Source: Forficula auricularia (lineage: Eukaryota > Arthropoda > Insecta > Dermaptera > Forficulidae). From it: a DNA stretch of 64,000 nt. Under the pieces are notes generated by a model. The model saw nothing but the letters and a program-made list of their open reading frames with translations, was not told the DNA's origin and searched no databases. The stretch lies in the NCBI GenBank assembly GCA_024734495.1, contig JALMQS010000075.1, positions 5,254,832-5,318,831 of the forward strand, read 5' to 3'. The translations under genes were made by a program, and so were the position numbers. This document shows positions 57,501 through 64,000 of this stretch, in pieces; position 1 is the stretch's first letter, and the number at the start of each line of letters is the position of its first letter.

Positions 57501-60500
57501 AAGAGACCAGATGCGTTATGATCGTCACAAGGACAGGCAACGAGATAGAAATATTGCTCGAGCTGCTCCAGATAAAAGGTAATTGATTAAACAAAAAATG
57601 TTATTTATTGTTTTTATTATATCAATAAATACAAATCTTTTATAAAAAAACAATCTTCAAAAGTTTAATATTTAGATTTCTCCCTTTCTCAATTGAATTT
57701 AACACTAAACCAACCAGCATTGCATGTATAACTATTTCTACCGTGACCGGTCTTTGAAATTACTTATATCTCTTAATATAAAATGAAGATAATAATTATT
57801 TAGGCTGATATAGGCACACAAATAGTGAAATAAAAACTAAAAAAATGTGGTTCGTTGAAAGAGTAATTTATAATACTAGATTTATAAAATATAATAGGCC
57901 GCAACTGTTTGTTCAAGTTACAAGATTATACTGAAGTCGGCTCTGCAATCTTTTCTAGATTTCAATCATTGTAGATAAGAGACCGAAATAAATACATTTT
58001 AATTTTTCTTTCGTATTATCTTATATTTGTAACTATTTTATAATTTCAGAATTGAGTTTTCGAGAGTATTCTATTACAAAAACATATAAATCGTTCAGCC
58101 GGTCAAATGACCCGTCCTGGTTGTTAAAACGGACTACATATTTTTCTCAAAAATCAAATAATCAAAAAAATCGTAAATATTAAAAACACAATTCTATGTA
58201 TATTTTAAGAAAAGTCATGAAGTTTAATGGCGGTATAATAACGTGGTGTTTAGAAAATTTTAAACAAAATTTAAAAACGGTCATTTGACCGGTCGTGGTA
58301 GGTTTAGTGTTAAATATAATAAATTTCAATAAAAAAAAAAAGTTGCTTTATGTAATAATATAATCAACTTCTTTTTCTTCTTTGAAATTTATCTAATTTA
58401 TTGATAAATGGAGTAATTTTCCCGAAACATTTGGGATTTTAATAAGTGTTTGAAGATTGTTTTTTATAAATGATTTGTATTTATTTAGGTAATATATTAA
58501 TTAAGGATTTCGTCTGTCAGCTAGATATGAGATTTTTTGAATATCTATAATTACCAGGTGTACAAGTATGAATGAGGATTTTTTTCTAAAAAACATGTTA
58601 AATTCGAAAGAATTATTAAAAGTGCTTGATTCAAAGTATTCTCCATCGCTTGTTATACATTTTTCCCATCTTTTGAGAAATTTGTGAATACCATGCCAGT
58701 AAAAAACTTCCCCTTTTGCTGCGAACCATTCATCGAGCCATTTTTTTCACATCTTCATACGAACCAGAGCGCTGCTTAGCAAATATGTAACCCATTGATG
58801 CAAACAAGTGGTAATCGGAAGGAGCAAAGTCTGGTGAGTGAGCCACATGGGGTAGAACTTCCCAGCTGAGTGCTTTCGAAGTCTCGAACCGGTTTTTCAG
58901 TATATGATGGAGAAAAATGACCTTATTTTGACCTTTTTGATCGTTTTTTGAGCAGAGAACTGTTCAAACCGATCAATTGTTGTTGGTATTGTTTGGTATT
59001 AACCGTTGTCGTCCAACAACGCTTGAAATTCTGCATCTTCTTACCTTTTTGAAGGTTTTCTGTGTTCCTTGTCTGCAACATTAAAATCACCATTTTTGAA
59101 TCTCCGAAACCATCTTCCACATCTATCTTGCGATGGAGCATGGTCACCATAAGCTTCTCGAAGCATTCAGCAGCAGTTCTGTTCGAATGAAAACAAAAAA
59201 TTTATGCTCTCCGCAAATGCTCTTTATTTGGCACAATTTCGACATATTGAACACAGCAAAACAATACTATGCAAACACTTTTTCCATTTATCACTTATGC
59301 GCGTTTGACACTTGTTGATGGAGCAACAAAATGCCATCTGTGTCAAATCTTTATGCTACACACTGAATTGGTACATCATCTGTTTCTTAAATCCGCATTT
59401 CATACTTGTACACCTAGTATTTAAATCAAAAAACGCATTACTTCAAACTTTTATATTTTTATTTTTATATATTTTTAAGCATAGTTAATGTGCATTACCA
59501 TCATTTTAATGATAATTCGACAAATAAATTATCTAAAATATTTTTAAAGTTTTGCTGATATTGCTTTAAAACTTTAAAGCTTTATTATATATGAATTTTC
59601 TCAATATTTTATTTTTACTTTATCCAATGCAAAGCATGGGTAAAGTATTGTAATCGCTCTCGGGGCAAGCGTGGCTTCAAAGGGTCCTCAGGTAAAGACT
59701 ACGGAACCCATGGATTCAATTAAAGTCACAAATTGTAGTATTCAATTAGGTTGAATTTTAGCACGTGACGGTTTTGCCAAAAATTACAAGGGGTCTCGTC
59801 GAGAGGCCAAAAAGTGCGATTTTTTCATTTAGTGCGTGCGGATGGATGTATGGATGTGATGTTATCGTTTTTGGCCCACGATTTTTTCCACACCGTTGCA
59901 CCGATTGAAATGAAATTGAAAACCTAGCATTCTTTTAACAAAATGAAGCGCTGATTAGTTTTTGGTACATATCGGCCCACAAACATTAGTACTTTATTTC
60001 AGTACTTTTTTAGTTTTTTCTAAATATCTTGAAAATGACTTAACCAATTTTGATGAAATTTAATATCCTAATTAAGTACCTTGGGGACCACAAAAAAGGT
60101 TAAATAAAGTTTTTAGTAAAATTATATTTTAAAGTACTTTACTCTAAAGTAAGATAGTACTTTTTTAAATTCCTTAAAATTTATTCATTTGAACGTTTTA
60201 ATATAGCTCATTTAGCCTCAAGCTTGAGTTGTTTGCCATAAAAGAATTTAGTCTTTTTGATTTTAAGTCTATTCTTCCACGTTTTCAGTAGAGGTTGCCA
60301 TTAATAGTCAAAACATCAAAAATGGAATGCAATAAGGTTATTCCTCTAGTATTAGATAAGAATCGATCGTTATTTTTGATTTTAAGTCGATTCCTCCATG
60401 TCTTCAGCAATGGTTACCAATAATAATCGAAAGGTCAAAAACCTAATGTAGAATTGTTATTCCTCAAGTATTAGATGAGAATCGATGGCTATTTTTGATT

Positions 60501-62079
60501 TTAAGTTGATTCCTCCATGTCTTCAGCAATGGTTACAATAATAACCGAAATGTCAAAAATCCAATGTAGAATGGTTATTCCTCGACTATTAAATGAGAAT
60601 TATTTTTGAATTAATGTTCAATATGAACTACAAATTGCAAGTGATATCTGATTAATAATAAAGGAACAAACATATTAATATTTCAAATGAATTTGGATAA
60701 AGTTTAGCAACGATCCGTTGCAGTTTATTTATTTATTTGTTTATATTACGAATAAGACAAATCGTTTATTGTTTCTCGTCAATACGATATTCTATTGTCT
60801 ATGTTGTATTTTAAGGTAGTTCTTTCACAAATGCAAAAGTTCAACAAGTCTTCGAAACTTGGAATATAACGTCGCCTTAGGGTGTAAACCTGCTAACTCC
60901 ATTTTTTAATCATATATTACATATTAATACCGTTCGAAAGAAAAAGAGATGCAGCATCGTCCAAGTAAAACTCCTACTTAAAATCACTATCTTAAATTGT
61001 AGAAACAAATTTGAAAAATAGTCTTTCCATAACAACAATATTAAATTTTGTTTGTTTTTTCTCTGCCCTGTAAAATTTCCTTGTTGTGAGTTAGCAGGTT
61101 TACACTCTAAGGGCCGGTTGTATGTCGCAAAGTAAATGCTTTTTACCACTAACCAAGGGTAGATGGTAAATGGAGGGGCTGGGATGGCCAATCAGATGAC
61201 AGGAACTTTCAGTGCAACGATAAGTCATTAAAAGCATAATAAACACACTGTTAAAATTTGAAGACGATTTACCACAACAAAAATGACATAAATGCAATTA
61301 AAAATGAAATTTCTTACATATGGTAGATTGGGAAAGGTTGGGAAAATGATCATTATTTTATTTTTTTTCATTGAAGGACTTTCCCCATCTTGATGAAAAA
61401 CTAATATTTGTTAGAATAATATATTCGGAGTAACTTAAAAAAATTGAAATTATTTACCTCGTAGTTTTGATAAAAAATAACAAAAAGTAACAAATTTGGG
61501 CGATTATGTTTAGTGGAGGGGATATAAGATCAATGGCTTGGAAACGATCCATTCATAAAAAGGATATAGTAGTGTAATAAGTACAGTCACGTTAAAAAAC
61601 ATGACCTAAAATTTGTATAGAGTGGTGACGAGGCTAAAACTTTTTGTGTGGATTGTCGCGAAAGAACTACCTTAAATAAGTTTTTTGCTGTAAAACAAAC
61701 CTATAAAAGATATCCGGCTTATATGAAATCCTCTTAATTTATAATGTATTTATAATATAAATTTGGCATGAATTAATTGTAAAATTTTAAATTTTATTTC
61801 TAGATCTAAATTACAACGTGACCGTGAACGAGACATTTCTGAACAAATCGCCCTTGGTGCGCCCGCCAAAACAAATAACGGCGATGTCCAATTTGATCAG
61901 CGACTTTTCAACACAACCAAAGGAATGGATAGCGGCTTCGGAGACGATGAAGGATATAATGTCTATGACAAACCGTGGCGTGATTCGGAATCGCTCGGCG
62001 CTCATATTTATCGGCCGGGCAAAAATGTCGATAAAGAAATATATGGAGATGATTTGGACACAATTATCAAATCTAAAAA
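42597..62079 (+). CDS. SNW1: SNW domain-containing protein 1 (SKIP), 3' end outside window
   Basis: Nuclear spliceosome component and transcription co-regulator. Ten exons: 42597-42610, 46060-46204, 46313-46480, 50026-50208, 50292-50416, 52052-52121, 54328-54393, 54783-55041, 57485-57578, 61804-62079; phases match at every junction. The 14-nt first exon (ATG TCG TTA TCA AG, donor GTGAGG) joins to give MSLSSILPAPTQP, like the known MALTSFLPAPTQ start. Hallmarks: PPYGQRRGWVPR, GDGGAFPEIHVAQ-like DGGAFPEIHVAQFPLGMGR, AAAMPVR, QYIRYTPSQQGAAFNSGAKQ, PRGPPSPPAPVMHSP, the name motif SNWKN (CISNWKNAKG), IPLDKRLAADGRG, HINENFAKLAESLYIADRKA, a Lys/Glu-rich helix, and MDSGFGDDEGYNVYD. About 466 residues are present; the final 70 or so would lie beyond 64000. 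SNRPs are usual partners. Confidence 0.95.
42620..43530. other. SNW1 intron 1, AT-rich, nothing recognised
   Basis: Simple A/T-rich DNA. No exon, RNA gene or repeat end supported. Confidence 0.35.
43535..43890 (-). mobile_element. LINE fragment (RTE-like reverse transcriptase C-terminus)
   Basis: Minus strand AIYLGQVISFKNKMDLEIKR then SQSWSKFWGLKYIF and KVYKRCIIPILIYGAQT match the post-palm region of endonuclease-reverse transcriptase LINEs. Different family from the 37589 copy. Truncated both sides. Confidence 0.75.
43877..44345. repeat. Direct repeats of about 85 bp around a tRNA-like segment
   Basis: CAAAATTCATCTGTTTC and CCCCAAAGAATCAGACAGAT occur at 43877-43960 and 44255-44340. Between them, 44055-44140 contains GCTTAAATGGAAAAGGCATT and a degenerate tRNA B box, as in a SINE. 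Confidence 0.5.
44370..45300. other. SNW1 intron 1, AT-rich, nothing recognised
   Basis: No feature supported; short partly inverted segments around 44770-44830 repeat sequence at 44340-44400. Confidence 0.3.
45308..45905 (-). repeat. Dispersed repeat, Helitron-like, minus copy
   Basis: Inverse of 16437-17135: GTTCTGATGTGGCCATCCA at the left and TTACCATACAGGG-type end at the right, with poly-C runs at 45503 and 45620. Confidence 0.5.
46545..46792. repeat. G-rich repeat with 'GAATGGCCCCC' end
   Basis: Opens with CGCCAACAGGGGGAAGGGAG and ends TTTTATGAATGGCCCCC, with repeated GTGACG boxes. Looks like a DNA-transposon MITE; boundaries not proven. Confidence 0.35.
46793..47250 (-). mobile_element. 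5'-truncated LINE with 3' UTR
   Basis: Minus-strand remnant of the 39125-39695 LINE family: C-terminal reverse transcriptase coding (46905-47250), then a 3' UTR with CCCTCCATC/CAGGCCTTTAGG shared with 18415-18570. In SNW1 intron 3. Confidence 0.65.
47783..49043. mobile_element. hAT element, non-autonomous, perfect 8-bp TSD
   Basis: Ends TAGAGACCGGATT and AATCCGGTCTCTA, flanked by GTTATAAG at 47775-47782 and 49044-49051. The interior repeats AATATGCAGTAAAA. No intact transposase. A second copy, inverted, is at 56415-57333. Confidence 0.85.
49520..49565 (+). ncRNA. Relic hammerhead 3' half
   Basis: CCTTTGAAACTATAGTCTCT keeps GAAAC-TATA-GTC but lacks a proper CUGANGA. Confidence 0.35.
50961..51055 (+). 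repeat. tRNA-like unit
   Basis: 95 nt with acceptor GGATCAG/CTGATCC (7 pairs), A box TAGCTTAGTGG and T-arm CCGGGTTCGAGCCCCGG. The anticodon arm region is long and irregular, so this is a tRNA-derived repeat head, not a trusted tRNA gene. Confidence 0.6.
51322..51416 (+). repeat. tRNA-like unit, second copy
   Basis: Same 95-nt structure as 50961-51055 with one change in the anticodon-arm region (CCTATTATG instead of CCTCTTATG). Confidence 0.6.
51535..51995. repeat. Fold-back repeat with tail
   Basis: Inverted arms AAGATTTTAGTAGAAATATT and complement near 51540 and 51885. The tail AAAAGATGCTCAAATCTTTA is shared with 36455-36880. Confidence 0.5.
52947..54006. mobile_element. hAT element split by a LINE
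   Basis: GCTTCTTAAAC at the left and GTTTAAGAAGC at the right, flanked by TCTAGAGC (52939-52946 and 54007-54014). The interior from about 52990 to 53669 is a later LINE insertion. In SNW1 intron 6. Confidence 0.75.
52990..53669 (+). mobile_element. 5'-truncated LINE
   Basis: Close relative of 37589-38435 (GGTCCAAGCGATTTTACAAA, TCTCACTTAATCAAC), with frame breaks, ending TTCGATTGCATT plus a poly-A tail (53652-53669). Confidence 0.8.
55460..55740 (+). mobile_element. Short Helitron-like element
   Basis: TTATATTAAACGAGCAATG at the left, a G-rich core, and hairpin CCGAGCATTGCTCGG before GGCCCAGGTACTA. ATTATATTAAACGA is repeated on both sides. In SNW1 intron 8. Confidence 0.45.
55750..56400. other. 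SNW1 intron 8, AT-rich, nothing recognised
   Basis: No supported feature. Confidence 0.3.
56590..56625 (-). ncRNA. Degenerate hammerhead (left arm)
   Basis: CTGATAGGGTAGTCACCC then GAAAT: one base short in the core/stem II junction. Confidence 0.5.
56622..56681 (+). ncRNA. Hammerhead ribozyme, intact core
   Basis: CTGAAGA 56637-56643, stem II GGGU/ACCC with loop UAGUC, GAAA 56658-56661, palindromic AU stem III, AUC with cleavage after 56671. Stem I pairs CUC with GAG, then CUUU with AAAG after an internal loop. Sense strand of SNW1 intron 8. Confidence 0.78.
57600..58330. other. SNW1 intron 9, nothing firm
   Basis: Contains TGACCGGTC/GGTCATTTGACCGG-type partly inverted segments (57735-58310: ACTAAACC ... 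GGTTTAGTGTTAA), suggesting an old DNA element, but no boundaries could be set. Confidence 0.3.
58330..58500 (+). mobile_element. Element with TTGATAA-type hammerhead relic
   Basis: TTGATAAATGGAGTAATTTT then CCCGAAACATTTGGG, and the AAGATTG/GATTTGTATTTATTTA tail shared with 4920 and 12060. Core mutated as in those copies. Confidence 0.5.
58554..59417 (-). mobile_element. mariner-like transposon, degraded
   Basis: Ends CCAGGTGTACAAGTATGAAT and complement, TA duplications (58552-58553, 59418-59419). Only 864 bp. The minus strand keeps transposase fragments SPDFAPSDYHLFASMGYIFA and KWLDEWFAAKGEVFYWHGIHK separated by shifts. The N-terminal and first catalytic parts are decayed. Confidence 0.8.
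59610..60180 (+). repeat. Dispersed repeat (copy of 4061-4860)
   Basis: Near-identical to 4061-4600. The remainder of the match resumes at 60655-60740, so the tandem block at 60240-60610 interrupts it. Confidence 0.65.
60240..60610. repeat. Tandem repeat, about 113-bp units (copy of 26640-27045)
   Basis: Three units share TATTTTTGATTTTAAGTCGA and CATGTCTTCAGCAATGGTTA with the 26.7-kb block. Confidence 0.65.
60815..61671. mobile_element. TTAA-family variant element, copy E
   Basis: Ends GGTAGTTCTTTC and GAAAGAACTACC with TTAA at 60811-60814 and 61672-61675. Divergent interior. Contains a half copy of the 13510 PIF-like MITE at 61111-61215. Confidence 0.7.
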
Positions 62080-62169
62080 GTGAGTATTCAATTTTTATTT
62101 ATTTAATACTGAGGTTAGTTTGAAAGACACTGGTCTAAAATTTATTGGAAACTTTTTTTTATTAATTAA

Positions 62170-62480
62170 ACAATTAAATATTCCAGCGCCTCCCAATCGA
62201 TCGCAGACCCCAAAGATCGAAAATAATTTTCTCTTCACCCGGGGCGCGACCACAACGAGGCCGTGTAAAGACAATTAATAACAAATTTTAAATTTAGGGA
62301 ACGAAGAAAAGATTATTTTTATTATAGACAAAAGGATCAGCCGGGGCTCGAATAGCTTAGTGGATATAGGAGCTAAAGCTCTTATGACAAAGCATTGCAA
62401 AGATCCCGGGTTCGAGCCCCGGCTGATCCTTTTGTCTATAATAAAAATAATCTTTTCTTCGTTCGCTAAATTTAAAATTT
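62170..62480. repeat. tRNA-derived composite repeat
   Basis: 62185-62290 matches the spacer at 51115-51240 in reverse (CGCCTCCCAATCGATCGCAG). 62333-62428 is a rearranged tRNA-like unit whose 5' half is an inverted T-arm joined to TAGCTTAGTGGATATAGG. Starts about 90 bp after the last SNW1 exon seen. Confidence 0.6.
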
Positions 62481-62559
62481 TCTTTTTATATTTTTAACCG
62501 ATCTTTGTGAGGATCTTCAATCCTTCAGGGTCTGTCTATAACAATTAAATTAATTATTA

Positions 62560-62605
62560 CTATAGTTTCGAGGGCTTTGCCCTCTTCACCAGTCTATTAC
62601 AATTG
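62560..62605 (-). ncRNA. Degenerate hammerhead
   Basis: CTGGTGA replaces CTGATGA; stem II GAGGGC/GCCCTC, GAAAC and TATAGT remain. Confidence 0.5.
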
Positions 62606-62687
62606 ATTCACAAGAATTAATGTCTACATTTACTGAAGGAGACAATAAAAGAGTGTGTCTTCTGCTGAAATTATACATTTTATTTAT

Positions 62688-62741
62688 TTATAACGAGACT
62701 ATAGTTTCGAGGGCTTTGGCCTCTTCATCAGTCTATTACAA
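62688..62741 (-). ncRNA. Hammerhead ribozyme, intact core
   Basis: Minus: CTGATGA (62731-62725), stem II GAGG/CCTC with one C-C mismatch, GAAAC (62708-62704), TATA, GTC (62699-62697). Confidence 0.7.
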
Positions 62742-62759
62742 TTGATTCACATTAATTAA

Positions 62760-62945
62760 TTGTAATAGACTGGCAAAGCCCTCGAAACTATAGTCTCGTT
62801 ATAAATAAATAAAATGTATAATTCCAGCAGAAGACACACTCTTTATTGTCTCCTTCAGTAAATGTAGACATTAATTCCTGTGAATCAATTGTAATAGACT
62901 GGTGAAGAGGGCAAAGCCCTCAAACTATAGTCTCGTTATAATTAT
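62760..62945 (+). ncRNA. Two degenerate hammerheads
   Basis: 62770-62805 lacks most of CUGAUGA and stem II 5' strand (CTGGCAAAGCCCTCGAAAC). 62895-62940 has CTGGTGA and CAAAC in place of GAAAC. Confidence 0.5.
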
Positions 62946-63378
62946 AATTTATAATTCCAGCAGAAGACACACTATTGTCTCCTTCAATATATAAAAATTC
63001 TGCTACCCTCGGCACAAAAACTTTCAATTTAATTGAGTGGATATTGATGAAGCAGTCCAAAAAAAGAAGATAATTTATACTATCTTTTTATTCATAAACC
63101 GACCTTTTGAGGCTATTCTCTCCTTCAGGGTTTTGAAAAGTCAGTCTTTTTACTTTTTTTTTTTGGTCTGCCCCATCAATATCCACTCGATTTCACTCAT
63201 CAGTCCGTCTCCAAAAATTACTTCAATCTTATTAATAATTTATTTGCAACGAAATTTTCTCTGGAGAGAGACGGACTGGTAGGATTTTAATTGAAAGTAA
63301 TGGACCCAGAGGTAGTGAGGAAAGAAAAAATTAACACATATAAAATAAGGTGTAATTTATTGGAATCCTTCCTCCTTT

Positions 63379-63430
63379 CCTTTCAAACCGACGGTTTCGG
63401 AGGATTTCTCCTTCTTCAGGGTTTCAAAGG
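63379..63430 (-). ncRNA. Hammerhead ribozyme, one extra C
   Basis: Minus: stem I CCUUUGAAACC/GGUUUGAAAGG, CTGAAGA (63419-63413), stem II GGAG/CTCC, GAAACC then GTC. The inserted C in stem III is the only change from the right-arm copy core. Confidence 0.65.
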
Positions 63431-63786
63431 GTCAATGAATGAAACAAATAAAATGCTCTCTTCTCTCCACAGTAGTGTTCAAAAACTTTCTTCATTTGTA
63501 ACAAAAGGCATAGAAAGACAAAATTTTTTTTCCTTCTTTTCTTAATTAGATGGCTAAATGGCTTTTGAATCTAATATATATAGACCAAACCCCTCCCATA
63601 GGTGCGCATCTGTCATGGGAGGGGTTTGGTCTATATATATTAGATTCAAAAGCCATTTAGCCATCTAACTAAGAAAAGAAGGAAAAAAAATTTTGTCTTT
63701 CTATGCCTTCTGTTACAAATGAAGAAAGTTTTTGAACACTACTGTGGAGAGAAGAAGGAAACATTTTATTTGTTTCATTCATTGAC

Positions 63787-63841
63787 CCTTTGAAACCCTG
63801 AAGAAGGAGGGAAAAATCCTCCGAAACGTCGGTTTGAAAGG
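63787..63841 (+). ncRNA. Hammerhead ribozyme, best example
   Basis: Stem I 63787-63797 with 63831-63841 (CCUUUGAAACC/GGUUUGAAAGG, ten pairs and one G-G), core CTGAAGA 63798-63804, stem II GGAGG/CCTCC (five pairs), GAAA 63823-63826, C, GTC 63828-63830 with predicted cleavage after 63830. Confidence 0.85.
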
Positions 63842-64000
63842 AAAGGAGGAAGGATTCCAATAAATTACACCTTATTTTATATGTGTTAATTTTTTCTTTC
63901 CTCACTACCTCTGGGCTGCCTTCCATTACTTTCAATTAATAATTTATCTTTATAAAAGAATTGTACAGTGGTACCTTGAGATACGAATTTAATTCGTTCT

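Larger units (their letters stand above)
62634..63033. mobile_element. Composite of hammerhead inverted-repeat arms
   Basis: Starts GAAGGAGACAATAAAAGAGT and ends ACTTTCAATTTAATTG, with one left arm and two successive right arms, suggesting nested or recombined copies of the 245-252 bp family. Confidence 0.6.
63286..63937. mobile_element. Large palindromic hammerhead element, GTCGG family
   Basis: About 320-bp arms centred near 63610, almost identical (TTGAAAGTAATGGACCCAGA / complement at 63900-63937), each with a ribozyme. Homologous to 36050-36335. No unique tail or target duplication, so it may be a head-to-head dimer. Confidence 0.75.

Noticed and set aside
1..64000. CRISPR array, bacterial operon or plasmid features
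   Set aside because: Repeats are dispersed or tandem without unique spacers of constant length, and the genes are intron-bearing eukaryotic genes.

Overview
This is an AT-rich animal nuclear sequence, most likely from an arthropod. Its genes are split by GT-AG introns, conserved eukaryotic genes are diluted by transposons, and there is mariner, hAT, Helitron, non-LTR and tRNA-derived repeat debris. The shutdown-like FKBP/TPR gene and the repeat mix suit an insect or crustacean; the species cannot be fixed from sequence alone.

Four protein genes are supported by exon-by-exon homology with matching splice phases. (1) 2814-8096, plus: the last six exons of a phosphorylase b kinase regulatory (beta-type) subunit, ending in a CaaX-like tail; the gene starts upstream of the window. 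(2) 12132-29276, minus: an eight-exon FKBP6/Shutdown-type co-chaperone (degenerate FKBP domain, then TPRs), with one splice-phase conflict at an A-run. (3) 32745-40818, minus: a complete five-exon 20S proteasome subunit alpha type-7 (254 aa). (4) 42597-62079, plus: ten exons of SNW1/SKIP, including a 14-nt first coding exon; the 3' end lies beyond the window. Genes 1 and 2 converge, 2 and 3 are in tandem, and 3 and 4 diverge from a 1.8-kb shared upstream region.

Introns and intergenic DNA are dense in mobile DNA. There are a TTAA-flanked 'GGTAGTTG' family (five copies), hAT elements with 8-bp duplications (two pairs nested inside each other), two Helitrons with C-rich internal arrays, three mariner remnants, at least eight 5'-truncated LINE fragments, a PIF/Harbinger-like MITE, tRNA-derived fold-back repeats, and three tandem-repeat blocks.

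The most striking feature is a set of inverted-repeat elements of about 230-450 bp that carry hammerhead ribozyme cores (CUGANGA - stem II - GAAA - very short stem III - NUH) in one or both arms. I count about 13 loci with intact or near-intact cores and more than 20 relics, in several sequence families sharing the same architecture. Six copies are bounded by 13-14 bp target-site duplications and end in a similar 3' tail, so they are mobile, probably by target-primed reverse transcription. They resemble non-autonomous Penelope-like or retrozyme-type elements, but no matching reverse transcriptase was seen here. Several ribozymes lie on the sense strand of host introns.
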